NCBI RefSeq assembly: GCF_028885415.1
Contig: NZ_CP118527.1
Coordinates: 7,130,001 to 7,194,000 of the forward strand
From: Streptomyces coeruleorubidus
GTDB lineage: Bacteria; Actinomycetota; Actinomycetes; Streptomycetales; Streptomycetaceae
Reading direction: 5' to 3'
Length of the DNA: 64,000 nucleotides
Below the pieces are notes generated by a model. It was not told the DNA's origin, did not search any database, and saw nothing but the letters and a program-made list of their open reading frames with translations. Made by a program: the position numbers and the translations under genes. Shown in pieces: positions 45,040 to 55,529 of the stretch. Each line of letters begins with the position of its first letter. Positions within the stretch are counted from its first letter, which is position 1.

Positions 45040-48000
45040 ATGACGTCGCGGAACCGGACCCGGGAGACGGACGGCAGCGCACGAGGCTCCCTGGACCGCC
45101 CCGGAACAGCAGAGCGGACGACCGAGGGAACCGACGGCGGGGCATCCGGCCCGGCCCTCGTCCGCATCCACGACCTCGCCGGCCGCCCTCGCGGCACCGG
45201 CTTCCTGGCCGACCGGCACGGCACGCTCGTCACCAGCCACGAGGCGGTCGACGGCCTGCCCCGGCTCGTCCTGTACGGGGCGGGGGACCGCCGCCGGGTC
45301 GTGCCCGCCGACGCGGTGACCGCGCTGCCCGCGCTCGGCCTGGCCCTCGTACGGACCGAGGGCCTCGGTGTGCCGCCGCTGCCCGTCACCGTGCGGGGCG
45401 GGGCCGGGACGGGCGCCTATGTGCGGATCGCCGCCGACGGCTGGCGCGAGGCCCGGGTGCTGGGCTCGACCGCCGTGACGTACACGGCCACGGACCGCCT
45501 CCACCGACTCGACGGCGCGCTGGAACTGGCGGTCGGCACGGCAGGGCGGGACGCGCTGCGGCGGGGCGGCGGGGCGGCCGGCGGCCCGGTGCTCGACGCC
45601 GCGACCGGCGCCGTCGTCGGTGTCCTCGGCACCGCGCTCAGCTCCGACCACAGCGACGTCGGATTCGCCGTACCGCTGCATCCCCGGGTGCCCGGCGCGG
45701 CGGCCCCGCTAGCCGAGCTGCTCGCCGAGAACGCGGCGACGGTCCCCGCGTACGGCGCCGACCTCAATCTGGCCGGAGTGCTGGAGCTGACCGGCACCGC
45801 GGTGGCGCTGGACGGCCCGCCCGGCGGCACGGGGCTCCCGGAGCCGGTCGAACGGGCGGCTGTCGTGGCCGAGTTCAGCGCGTTCGAGGCAGGCCCGGCG
45901 GCCGTGCTCGGCCTGGTCGGGGCGCCCGGCAGCGGTCGTACGACGGAACTCGCTGCGCTCGCCGCGCGCCGCGCGCGCAGCGGGCATCCCACGCTGTGGG
46001 TGCGCGGCTGCGAACTGCGGGACGACGACGCCTCGGTGGCCGACGCGGCACGCCGGGCGCTGACCCGGGCCGCCCATGCCGTGGCCGCGTCCCGGTCCCG
46101 TTTCCTGCCGGCCGACCTGGGCGACACCACGCCCGAGCGCCTCGCCCGTCTCGCCGGTGCCCTCGGCCGGCCCCTGCTGCTGCTCCTCGACGGCCCGGAG
46201 GAGATGCCCCCGGCGCCGGCCCGCCGCCTGGCCGACTGGAGGGAGGGGACGGCGCGGTGGCTGCGGGAGACGGGCGTGCGGCTGGTCGTGGCGTGCCGGG
46301 CGGAGTACTGGGAGGGGGCGGGGTTCCCGGCGGAGGTCCTGCACCGGCCGGCGGGTGCCGAAGGGCGGCCCGCGTGTGTGCGGCTCGGTGATCTCACCGA
46401 GGACGAGGCCCGGCAGGCCCGCCTGCGCTACGGCATCCCGGAGAGCGCCCTCGTCGACACCGACGCCCGGCACCCCCTCACCCTGCGACTGCTCGCCGAG
46501 ATCCGCGACGCCCTCGGTGTCTGCGACGGCCCGGGAAGTGCCGGTGTCCCCGACAGTCCCAACGGCCCCGGCGCCACCGTCGGCCGTGACGACGTCTTCG
46601 CGGCCTACCTGGACCTGATGTCCCTGCGCATCGCCCAGCGCCTGGCCGCAGGGAACGTCCTGTGCGGTGCGGCCGTGCGCCGGCTGGCCGCCAAGGTCGC
46701 CGGGCAGGTGCACGAGGCGGCCCGGCGCAGCCTCGGACCCGGGCTGGGGGATCTGGACCGGGAGTCGTTCGAGACGGTGTTCCCGCGGGGGCCCGCACCG
46801 GCGCGGCTCGGCGGCGGCACCGGCTGGGCGTCGGCCGTCCTCGCCGAGGGCCTGCTCGTGCCCGCCGGAGCCGGTTACCGCTTCGCCCACGAGGAGCTCG
46901 CCGACTGGCTCCAGGGCATGCACCTCGACATCGACGAGGCCCTGCACGCCCTCGTCCACCGCCGGCAGGACGCGGCGTGCGACCCCGTCCCGCACCACCG
47001 CATCGGGCCCGTCGTGCAGGCCCTGCTGTTCCTCGCCCGCCAGTACGGCACCGGCCGACTGGCTGCCAGGCTGGCGGACCTGGTGCACGCCCTGGACGCC
47101 GATCCACGGTCCTGGTGGGCCCTCCGGCTGCTCGCCGGGACCCTGTCGGCCGTACCGGAGGCGACGCCGTACACGGAGGTGCTGCGGCTGCTCGCCGACC
47201 GGATCGTGGTCTGGCGGCGGCAGGACAGGCCCGTGCCGGAGGAGGTCGGGCCCGCCTTCTGGGCCGGTCTACGGCTGCCGGAGGACGAGCGGTTCGCACT
47301 GCTGAGACGGCTGGTGCACGCCGACGGCCCGCCGTGCGAGGCCGGTCCCCGGTTCCTGGACACCGTCGCGCGGCTGCTGGCCGCCGACCCCACCGCCGTA
47401 CAGCCGCTGCTGGCCCGCTGGTTCGACGACGGGCAGCCGCTGCCGGCCACCCCGCACGCGACCGTGGCCACGGCCGCGCAGGCACTGCTGCACACCCACC
47501 GGCACGGCGCCCTGGACGACTTGGCGGACGTGCTCGTCGACCGTGCGCACCGGAGGGCCGACGAGCTGCTCGCCGTGCTGGCCGAGGAGGAACCGTCGGC
47601 GGTGTGCCGGGCCGTCGACCGGTGGGCGCGCGACGAGCGGCCGGCGCGACGCAGTGCCGCGGTGGCGCACGGCCTGCGCGTCGCGCCGCAGGTGAGCACC
47701 GGAGGCGACCGCGCCCTGCTGCGCTACGCGGCCCTCACCCTGCTCGCCCGCCCCGCCGACCGGGCCTTGCACGGCGGCGCCCTCGCCCTCCTCGTCCAGG
47801 ATCCGCACACCCGGGCCCGGTATCTGCCCCGGGCGCTGGAGCACTTCGCGGCGGGCGACCCGCACCTCCCGCCGGACGCGCCGGCCGCCGCCCTCCTCGC
47901 CCACCCCGAGCCGGTCCTCGGCGCCTTCGCGGTGCGGCTGGAGCGGCCGGACCCGGAGGAGGCGCTGCGGGCGCTCGCCGACGCCACCCCGCCCGGCCTG

Positions 48001-48540
48001 GCCCGGCGGGTCGCCGCGCTGGTGGGGCAGGCGGCACAGCGGCGGCCGGAACTCGCCGGGCACGTGGCCGCGTACGTGGACCGGCGGCTCGACCGGGGCC
48101 CTGCCGCCCGGGCCGTGCTCCTGCCGCTGGTCACCGGCCTGCTTCAGGGCGGCCCGGTGCGGCTGAGGTGCGCCCTCGCCGCGGTCCTCACCCCGCCCGG
48201 CATCCCCGCCTCGCGCCCGTTGCGCCGCGAGCTGCGCGAGGTGCTCCTTGCCCGCGAGCAGGACATCGACGTCCTGGACGCGTTGCTGCGCGCCGCCGCC
48301 CGGAGCGGCGGGGACGACCTGCGCGACCTCGTCCGCCGCATCGGACTGCTCCTGGTGCGCACCCCGGAGGGCGCCGGCCGCTTCGACCGCGCCCTGGTCG
48401 ACCTCGGTCGGCAGGTGCCCGGCTTCGCCGCCCGCGTGGCGCGCTGGCTCGCCGACGCGCCCGAGGAGTGGGCGGCGCTGGTCGGGCCGAGCTCCCACCG
48501 GACGATCGAGAACCTGGCGGGCGTACGCGTCCCCGCCTGA
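45040..48540 (+). CDS. Dead trypsin-like domain fused to P-loop NTPase
   Basis: A 1166-residue cytosolic protein of unrecognised overall family. Residues about 40-225 have the trypsin-like layout GTGFLADRHGTLVTSHEAVDG, but only His67 of the catalytic triad is kept. The Asp position of the usual DLALL is Gly100 (LGLALV), and the GDSGGP serine is Ala180 (GAAGGP). A STAND-like NTPase follows, with Walker A GAPGSGRTT (about 294-302) and Walker B LLLLLDGPEEM (about 378). The C-terminal about 600 residues are helical, Leu/Ala/Arg-rich and HEAT-like. ATG 45040 has GGGGAGG 7 bases upstream; the frame is open to 44809 but covers the truB terminator. Such protease-NTPase-repeat proteins act as sensors or defence proteins elsewhere (inference). 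It sits alone between truB and ribF. Confidence 0.75.
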   Translation: MTSRNRTRETDGSARGSLDRPGTAERTTEGTDGGASGPALVRIHDLAGRPRGTGFLADRHGTLVTSHEAVDGLPRLVLYGAGDRRRVVPADAVTALPALGLALVRTEGLGVPPLPVTVRGGAGTGAYVRIAADGWREARVLGSTAVTYTATDRLHRLDGALELAVGTAGRDALRRGGGAAGGPVLDAATGAVVGVLGTALSSDHSDVGFAVPLHPRVPGAAAPLAELLAENAATVPAYGADLNLAGVLELTGTAVALDGPPGGTGLPEPVERAAVVAEFSAFEAGPAAVLGLVGAPGSGRTTELAALAARRARSGHPTLWVRGCELRDDDASVADAARRALTRAAHAVAASRSRFLPADLGDTTPERLARLAGALGRPLLLLLDGPEEMPPAPARRLADWREGTARWLRETGVRLVVACRAEYWEGAGFPAEVLHRPAGAEGRPACVRLGDLTEDEARQARLRYGIPESALVDTDARHPLTLRLLAEIRDALGVCDGPGSAGVPDSPNGPGATVGRDDVFAAYLDLMSLRIAQRLAAGNVLCGAAVRRLAAKVAGQVHEAARRSLGPGLGDLDRESFETVFPRGPAPARLGGGTGWASAVLAEGLLVPAGAGYRFAHEELADWLQGMHLDIDEALHALVHRRQDAACDPVPHHRIGPVVQALLFLARQYGTGRLAARLADLVHALDADPRSWWALRLLAGTLSAVPEATPYTEVLRLLADRIVVWRRQDRPVPEEVGPAFWAGLRLPEDERFALLRRLVHADGPPCEAGPRFLDTVARLLAADPTAVQPLLARWFDDGQPLPATPHATVATAAQALLHTHRHGALDDLADVLVDRAHRRADELLAVLAEEEPSAVCRAVDRWARDERPARRSAAVAHGLRVAPQVSTGGDRALLRYAALTLLARPADRALHGGALALLVQDPHTRARYLPRALEHFAAGDPHLPPDAPAAALLAHPEPVLGAFAVRLERPDPEEALRALADATPPGLARRVAALVGQAAQRRPELAGHVAAYVDRRLDRGPAARAVLLPLVTGLLQGGPVRLRCALAAVLTPPGIPASRPLRRELREVLLAREQDIDVLDALLRAAARSGGDDLRDLVRRIGLLLVRTPEGAGRFDRALVDLGRQVPGFAARVARWLADAPEEWAALVGPSSHRTIENLAGVRVPA

Positions 48541-48710
48541 GGGGATCCCGCGCAGGCGCCGGAGGGGACCGCGGCGTCGTGCGCCCTGTCACAGCCCCCA
48601 TGCCGATGCGGGCCCCAGGCACCCGGCATGGCACCCTTAGACCTGCGTACGAGGCAACCAGGACAACCACGGACACGGGTTCGACGAGCTTTCGACAAGG
48701 AGCAGGCACA

Positions 48711-49667
48711 GTGCAGCGCTGGCGTGGCTTGGAGGACATCCCCCAGGACTGGGGGCGCAGCGTCGTCACCATCGGCTCCTACGACGGAGTCCACCGCGGA
48801 CACCAGCTGATCATCCGGCATGCCGTGAACCGCGCCCGGGAGCTTGGTGTGCCCGCCGTCGTCGTCACCTTCGACCCGCACCCCAGCGAGGTCGTCCGCC
48901 CCGGCAGCCACCCGCCGCTGCTCGCCCCGCACCACCGCCGCGCCGAACTCATGGCCGACCTGGGCGTGGACGCGGTGCTCATCCTGCCCTTCACGACCGA
49001 GTTCTCGAAGCTCTCCCCGGCCGACTTCGTCGTCAAGGTCCTCGTCGACAAGCTGCACGCCAAGGCCGTCGTCGAGGGCCCCAACTTCCGCTTCGGCCAC
49101 AAGGCCGCCGGCAACGTGGAGTTCCTGGCCGCGCAGGGCAAGACCTACGACTTCGAGGTCGAGGTCGTCGACCTGTACGTGACCGGCGAGGCGGGCGGCG
49201 GCGAGCCGTTCTCCTCGACGCTGACCCGTCGTCTGGTCGCCGAGGGCGACGTCGAGGGCGCCGCCGAGATCCTGGGCCGTCCGCACAGGGTGGAGGGCGT
49301 GGTCGTCCGGGGCGCCCAGCGCGGCCGCGAGATGGGCTTCCCGACCGCCAACGTCGAGACTCTGCCGCACACCGCCATCCCCGCCGACGGTGTCTACGCC
49401 GGCTGGCTGCACGCCCAGGGCGAGGCGATGCCGGCCGCGATCTCCGTAGGCACGAACCCGCAGTTCGAGGGCACCGAGCGCACGGTGGAGGCGTACGCCA
49501 TAGACCGGGTGGGCCTCGACCTGTACGGCCTCCATGTCGCCGTCGACTTCCTGGCGTTCGTGCGGGGGCAGGCCAGGTTCGACACGCTGGACGCCCTGCT
49601 GGAGCAGATGGCCGAGGACGTCAAGCGCTGCCGGGAGCTGGTGGCGGCGGCCGAGCGGTCCGCCTAG
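48711..49667 (+). CDS. ribF: Bifunctional riboflavin kinase/FAD synthetase
   Basis: A 318-residue enzyme that makes FMN from riboflavin and FAD from FMN. N-terminal adenylyltransferase domain with VVTIGSYDGVHRGHQLIIRHA (about residues 17-37; the HxGH motif as HRGH) and EGPNFRFGHKAAGN. C-terminal kinase domain with MGFPTANVE (about 207-215) and the end of the flavokinase fold. GTG 48711 lies behind AAGGAGCAGG. The 170 bases between it and the previous gene probably hold its promoter. Confidence 0.95.
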   Translation: MQRWRGLEDIPQDWGRSVVTIGSYDGVHRGHQLIIRHAVNRARELGVPAVVVTFDPHPSEVVRPGSHPPLLAPHHRRAELMADLGVDAVLILPFTTEFSKLSPADFVVKVLVDKLHAKAVVEGPNFRFGHKAAGNVEFLAAQGKTYDFEVEVVDLYVTGEAGGGEPFSSTLTRRLVAEGDVEGAAEILGRPHRVEGVVVRGAQRGREMGFPTANVETLPHTAIPADGVYAGWLHAQGEAMPAAISVGTNPQFEGTERTVEAYAIDRVGLDLYGLHVAVDFLAFVRGQARFDTLDALLEQMAEDVKRCRELVAAAERSA

Positions 49668-49691
49668 CGTCCCTGGCCGTCCGCGCACCCG

Positions 49692-50375
49692 CTATGCGCT
49701 CGCGGCCTCGTCCGGGTGGAGGGCGTCGAGGATGAGGGTGAGGCCGAAGGTGAACTCGTCGGCATGGTCGTAGCCCGGCTTGAGGACGTGCTCGGTGGCC
49801 AGTTCGGTCAGGTGGGGGTAGGTGTCGGCGGGCATGTCGCGCAGGATGGCGCCCGCGACCTCGTCCAGCTCCGCCGCGCCTTTGAACGGCAGGCTCAGCT
49901 CCTGGAGCACGAAGCCGTACAGGTAGCTGTCGATCAGCGAGACCGCGTGCGCGGCCATGGGGACGGAGAATCCTCCGGCGCGCAACGTCCCGATGACGGC
50001 GTCGTGATGGCGCAGGGTCGCGGGGCCGGGCTGGGAGCGGGAGTCCATGAGACCGACCGCCCAGGGGTGACGCCGCAGGACGGCACGGGCGGAGTCCGCG
50101 CGGTGGCGCAGGGCACTCTTCCAGTCCATGTCGCGCGGCGGTAGGTCGATCTCGCCGAACACCGCGTCCACCATGCCGTCGAGGATGTCCTCCCGGCCCG
50201 CGACGTGGTGGTAGAGCGACATCGCCTCGACGCCCAGCGGTTCGGCGATGGCCCGCATGGTGAGCGCGGCCGCCCCCTTCTCGTCCGCCACTGCGACCGC
50301 CGTGCGGATCACGCGCTCGCGACTGAGCGGAGTGCGCGCCGACCCCCTCCGCCGGCCCTTGTTCCCCTCGCCCAT
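49692..50375 (-). CDS. TetR-family regulator
   Basis: A 227-residue TetR-class repressor. The HTH (about residues 18-62) includes [45 protein letters not shown], and the C-terminal ligand domain resembles TetR_C. ATG 50375 has AGGAGGG 5 bases upstream. It is divergent from the oxidoreductase gene at 50483. Two CCTTA-N5-TAAGG palindromes lie between them, so it probably represses both. The ligand is unknown. Confidence 0.88.
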   Translation of the reverse strand: MGEGNKGRRRGSARTPLSRERVIRTAVAVADEKGAAALTMRAIAEPLGVEAMSLYHHVAGREDILDGMVDAVFGEIDLPPRDMDWKSALRHRADSARAVLRRHPWAVGLMDSRSQPGPATLRHHDAVIGTLRAGGFSVPMAAHAVSLIDSYLYGFVLQELSLPFKGAAELDEVAGAILRDMPADTYPHLTELATEHVLKPGYDHADEFTFGLTLILDALHPDEAASA

Positions 50376-50409
50376 CCAGGCCCTCCTCCTCGCTTCCCCC
50401 GGTACTCCC

Positions 50410-50438
50410 TTGACCGCCTTACAGTATAAGGCTAGCTT
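50410..50438 (+). promoter_or_regulatory. Promoter of the oxidoreductase gene
   Basis: TTGACC (50410-50415) and TAGCTT (50433-50438) with 17-base spacing form a plausible vegetative promoter. The first TetR operator (50417-50431) fills the whole spacer, so bound repressor would block polymerase. Confidence 0.55.
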
Positions 50439-50454
50439 GCCTTACAACATAAGG
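50417..50454. promoter_or_regulatory. Twin TetR operators
   Basis: Two copies of CCTTA-N5-TAAGG: CCTTACAGTATAAGG at 50417-50431 and CCTTACAACATAAGG at 50440-50454. They are 23 bases apart, about two helical turns, in the 107-base gap between the divergent tetR and oxidoreductase genes. The form, spacing and place fit a TetR dimer pair. Confidence 0.8.
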
Positions 50455-50482
50455 TTGGCATCCCGGCGAAGGGGGCTGCGCC

Positions 50483-51193
50483 ATGAACACGGATCGCGTG
50501 AAGAAGGTCTGCATCATCGGGGCTTCGGGGAAGCTCGGGCAGTACATGGTCGGGCACGCGCTGGAGCGCGGCTACGAGGTGGTCGGGGTGTGCCGGGAGC
50601 GCAGCGTGCCGAAGCTGGCCGCGTTCGAAGGCCGGATCACCGTCGTCCCCGGGCCCACCGACGACCCGGAGGTGATCCGGCGGGCGGTCGCCGGGTGCGA
50701 CGGGGTGCTGACGGTGCTGGTGCCGTGGGGTGTGCGGCAGTACGCCTCGGGCACGGCGCAGGCGGTGCTGGACCACGCACGGCCGGGCGCGCGCCTGGTC
50801 TTCTCCTGCGGCTGGCACATCACGCGCGACGGCAAGGACAGGTACTCGCGGCTGTTCACTCTGGGGGTCCGGATCGCCGCCGTGCTGGGCAAGCTCGTCC
50901 GCGCCGTCGAACTCGACGACCAGGTCGAGGCGTGCCGGCGGGTGTTCGCCAGCGACACCGCCTGGACCGTGGTGCGCGGCAGCTCCCTGGAGGAGGGCGA
51001 GAGCCAGGGCCTGCCCGTGTGGAGCCGGCGCGTGGGCGACCCGGTACTGGCAAGCAATCTGACGCGGCGGGTGGACTTCGCGCTGTTCATGGTGGAGGCA
51101 CTCACGGACGACACGCTCATCCAGGAGGCCCCGGCGATCGTCGGCTGCCGGACCCCCAGCGCCCTCGCTCATGCCGGGGGGTCTCGCGCCTAG
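50483..51193 (+). CDS. NAD(P)-binding NmrA/SDR-like oxidoreductase
   Basis: A 236-residue atypical short-chain dehydrogenase/NmrA-type protein. Rossmann N-terminus KKVCIIGASGKLGQYMVGHAL (residues 7-27) with the GASGxxG nucleotide loop; later RLVFSCGWHITRDGKD and AWTVVRGSSLEEG, as in NAD(P)H-dependent epimerase-like proteins. No full YxxxK pair is evident, so catalysis is uncertain. Probably induced when the TetR protein lets go of its two operators; substrate unknown. Confidence 0.8.
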   Translation: MNTDRVKKVCIIGASGKLGQYMVGHALERGYEVVGVCRERSVPKLAAFEGRITVVPGPTDDPEVIRRAVAGCDGVLTVLVPWGVRQYASGTAQAVLDHARPGARLVFSCGWHITRDGKDRYSRLFTLGVRIAAVLGKLVRAVELDDQVEACRRVFASDTAWTVVRGSSLEEGESQGLPVWSRRVGDPVLASNLTRRVDFALFMVEALTDDTLIQEAPAIVGCRTPSALAHAGGSRA

Positions 51194-51526
51194 GTCTGAA
51201 ACTGACGGACGTTATTGACAGGTGGGTCTCCCGTCCTTAGCCCATACTCCGGGAACTCCGCGACAACCGCCTTGGCACTCAAGCACCAACGGCCGCCAGC
51301 CAGGCCCCACGTCGAAGTCATACGGTCGAAGTCATACGAAGGGTCTCGCAAGTGTCGCCTCACCGGCTCCAGCACGTCGCCTGAAGCCGGGGAAGTCCCA
51401 GCCATCCCGCCCCCTCACGCAGCAGTGACCCCCGATCCTGCGGTCCACGGCTCGCGCGACGTGATCCACAAGAGAAGCCCTGGCAGGGCGACGCAGTGAG
51501 CCGGGCGGTCCCGTCCGGCTTCGCCC
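51194..51526. other. Gene-poor stretch with a 14-bp tandem duplication
   Basis: The sequence here loses the strong third-position GC pattern of its neighbours, and no convincing gene is seen. GTCGAAGTCATACG is duplicated head to tail at 51311-51324 and 51325-51338. A reverse frame at 51190-51405 (71 codons, ending VNNVRQFQT) is open but matches nothing I recognise and may be a gene remnant. The stretch lies between convergent genes. Confidence 0.4.
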
Positions 51527-52524
51527 TCAGCGCGTCGCCCAGTGGCATGCCACCTGGGCCGTGCCGCTGCCGTCGAGGATCTCCGGATCCTGGGTGCGGC
51601 ACGCGTCGGCGACGCCCGCCCGTTCCGCCTCGCCGCTCGCGAGGATCTGGCAACGGGCGTGGAAGCGGCAGCCGGACGGCACACGCGACGGGTCCGGGGG
51701 CTCGCCGGTGAGGACCACCGGGTCGCCGGGCGCCTCCGGGAGCACCGACAGCAGGGCCTGGGTGTACGGGTGACGGGGCGCGGTCAGGACCTGCTCCACC
51801 GCGCCCGTCTCCACGATCCGGCCCAGGTACATCACGGCGACCCGGTCGGCGATGTTCCAGGCCAGCCCCAGGTCGTGCGTGACGACCAGCGCGGACAGGC
51901 CCAGCTCGTTGCGCAGCCGCAGGAGCAGGGCGAGGATCTCACCGCGCACGGAGGCGTCGAGGGACGCCACCGGCTCGTCGGCGACGAGGAGTTCGGGTTC
52001 CAGGACGAGCGCGCCCGCGATGACGACCCGCTGACGCTGCCCGCCCGACAGCTCGTGCGGGTAGCGCAGGAAGAAGCGCTCCGGGGGGCGCAGACCTGCG
52101 CGGGAGAGGGCCTCGGCGACCGCTGTCCGTTCGTCGCCGCCGTAGCGGTGGATGCGCAGGCCCTCGGCGACCGCGTCGTACACCGTGTGCCGCGGGTTGA
52201 GCGAGCCGCTCGGGTCCTGGAGGACCAGCTGGACGCGCTTGCGGTACGCCTTGAGGGACCGGCCGGAGTACTCCAGCGGGCGGCCGTCGAAGGTGACCCG
52301 GCCCGAGGTCGGCTCGACCAGACCCAGCAGACAGCGGGCCAGGGTCGTCTTGCCGCAGCCGGACTCGCCGACCAGCGCGACGACCTCGCCGGGCCGGATG
52401 TCGAGGTCGACCCCGTCCACCGCGCGGGCCCGGGGGCCGCCGTGCCGGTCGGGGAAGGTGACGTGCAGGTCCTGGGCGCTCAGCAGCGGTGCCGTGGTGA
52501 CCTCGGGCGCCGTGGGGGACATGC

Positions 52525-52528
<4 letters not shown>
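51527..52528 (-). CDS. Dipeptide/oligopeptide ABC ATPase, DppF/OppF-like
   Basis: A 333-residue cytosolic ATPase of the peptide importer. Walker A GESGCGKTT (about residues 54-62), signature LSGGQRQRV (about 165), Walker B LLVADEPVASLD, and the C-terminal oligopeptide ABC extension with RVPSGCRFHARCQIL, a Cys-rich tail of OppDF proteins that can bind an iron-sulfur cluster. The first codon overlaps the stop of the upstream ATPase (ATGA); ATG 52522 is an alternative two codons in. Last gene of the operon. Confidence 0.9.
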
Positions 52529-53546
<1,018 letters not shown>

Positions 53547-53550
<4 letters not shown>

Positions 53551-54467
53551 CGCGACACCCCCAGCCTGGGGTTGAGGACGGACTCCACGGCCCGCCCGCA
53601 CAGCGTGAACGCCAACGCCACCACGGCGATGGCGATGCCCGGCGGCACCAGGTACCACCAGTCCCCGGCACTGACCGCGCCCGCCTCCCGCGCGTCCTGG
53701 AGCAGCCCGCCCCACGACACGACCGTCGGGTCACCGAGGCCGAGGAAGGCCAGCGTCGCCTCGGCGAGGATGGCGCTGGAGATGATCAGGGTCGTCTGGG
53801 CCAGCACCAGGGGCATGACGTTGGGCAGCACGTGCCGGGACATGATGTGCCAGTGCCCGCCGCCGAGCGCCTTCGCCCGCTCGATGTACGGCCGCGTCTC
53901 CACGGCGAGGGTCTGCGCGCGCACCAGCCGGGCCGTGGTCGGCCAGGTGGTGACGCCGATGGCGACCACGGTCGTGGTCAGCGAGCGGGACATCACCGTG
54001 GCCAGGGCGATCGCCAGCACCAGCGTCGGCATGACCAGGAACCAGTCGGTGATCCGCATCATCACCGTCGCGTACCAGCCCTTGAAGTGGCCCGCTGTGA
54101 CCCCGATCAGGGTGCCGATCGCGACCGACAGCACGGCCGCGAGCAGCCCGACCAGCAGCGACACCCGCGAGCCCCAGATCACCAGGCCCAGCAGGTCCCG
54201 GCCGAACTGGTCGGTGCCGAGCGGGAACCCGGCGCTCGGGCTCTGCATCGGACGCCCCGGCGCGTCGGTCACACTGCTCACGTCGGAGCCGACGAACAGC
54301 GGCGCGAACAGCGCCAGCAGCGCGCACAGGGCGAGCGCGGTCAGGCCGTACAGCCCCGCCCGTTCGGTGCGGTACTGCCGCCAGAAGCGGGCGACGGAGG
54401 CCCGGCGCCGCTGCCGGGCGAGGGCGCGCGGGCCCGGGCCTGGGCCCGTCTCGGTCGTCGTCGTCAT
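53547..54467 (-). CDS. Peptide ABC permease, DppC/OppC-like
   Basis: A 306-residue inner-membrane permease with about six helices. A cytosolic Arg-rich N-terminus precedes helix 1 (YGLTALALCALLALFAPLFV). The OppC signature FPLGTDQFGRDLLGLVIWGSRVSL and the EAA-type loop YIERAKALGGGHWHIMSRHVLPN are clear. It overlaps DppB by ATGA and DppD by GTGA, giving a tightly coupled operon. Confidence 0.92.
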
Positions 54468-55510
54468 CGGGCCACCCGGGGGTCAAGCAGCGGATAGACC
54501 AGGTCGGCGAGGGTGTTCATCACGATCACCGCGGCGGCGAACACGAAGAACAGCCCCTGCACCAGCGGCAGGTCGGGCACGCTCAGCGCCTGGTAGAACA
54601 GCCCGCCGAGGCCCGGCCAGGAGAACACCGTCTCGACCAGGATCACGCCCGCCACCGTCCGGCCGAGATTGATGAAGATCAGTGTCACGGTCGGCAGCAG
54701 GGCGTTCGGCACGGCGTGCCGGCGCCGCACCAGGTCGTCGCGCAGCCCCTTGGCCCGCGCGGTCGTCAGATAGTCGCTGCCCATCTCGTCCAGCAGCGCC
54801 GACCGCGTGACCAGCAGCGTCTGCCCGTACTCCACGGCCACCAGCGTCACCACCGGCAGCACCAGATGGTGCGCCACGTCGAGGACGTAGGCGAAGCCCT
54901 CCTTGCCGCCCGACTCCATGCCACCGGTCGGGAACATGCCCGGGAGCGGGCCGATGCCCACCGACAGCACGATGATCAGCAGCAGCCCGAGCCAGAAGGA
55001 CGGGATGGAGTACAGCGTCAGCGCCAGGCCGGTGTTGATCCGGTCGCCGAGTCCGCCGCGCCGCCACGCCGAGCGGGTGCCGAGGAAGATGCCCAGCGCG
55101 GTGTAGAGGACGAAGGCGGTCCCGGTCAGCAGCAGGGTGTTCGGCAGCGCCTCGGTGATCTTGTCGACGACAGGAGCACGGAACTGGTACGACGTCCCGA
55201 AGTCGCCGGTGAGCGCCTTGCCGCAGTAGTCCGTGAACTGCCGCCACAGCGGCAGGTCGAGCCCGAACTCCTCTCGGTAGGCGGCCAGCTGCTCGGCCGA
55301 GACCTGGCGGCCGCCCGTCATGGTCTTCACCGGGTCGCCGGGGATCAGCCGGAAGAGGAAGAAGCTGGTGACGAGCACGGCCAGCAGCGATACGGCCGCG
55401 CCCGCCACCTTGCCCGCGAGGTACCGCGGATACGCGGATCTCCTGCGTGCCCGGGGCCCGGCTGCCGGCTTCCTCTCCTCGACCAGCGCGGGTGTCGCGT
55501 CTGCGGTCAT
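54464..55510 (-). CDS. Peptide ABC permease, DppB/OppB-like
   Basis: A 348-residue permease, partner of the DppC-like protein. Helix 1 reads VAGAAVSLLAVLVTSFFLFRLIPGDP; the OppB loop DYLTTARAKGLRDDLVRRRHAVPNALLP contacts the ATPases. ATG 55510 is 19 bases after the binding-protein gene; a frame reaching 55603 overlaps that gene and is rejected. About six membrane helices. Confidence 0.92.
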   Translation of the reverse strand: MTADATPALVEERKPAAGPRARRRSAYPRYLAGKVAGAAVSLLAVLVTSFFLFRLIPGDPVKTMTGGRQVSAEQLAAYREEFGLDLPLWRQFTDYCGKALTGDFGTSYQFRAPVVDKITEALPNTLLLTGTAFVLYTALGIFLGTRSAWRRGGLGDRINTGLALTLYSIPSFWLGLLLIIVLSVGIGPLPGMFPTGGMESGGKEGFAYVLDVAHHLVLPVVTLVAVEYGQTLLVTRSALLDEMGSDYLTTARAKGLRDDLVRRRHAVPNALLPTVTLIFINLGRTVAGVILVETVFSWPGLGGLFYQALSVPDLPLVQGLFFVFAAAVIVMNTLADLVYPLLDPRVAR

Positions 55511-55529
55511 GGGTATCCGCTCGCCCGCT

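Noticed and set aside
45040..48540. Calling the fusion protein an active serine protease
   Set aside because: The triad Ser and Asp positions are Ala180 and Gly100; only the His remains.
51190..51405. 71-codon minus-strand frame
   Set aside because: No similarity I recognise and no clear ribosome site; kept only as a note on the atypical stretch.
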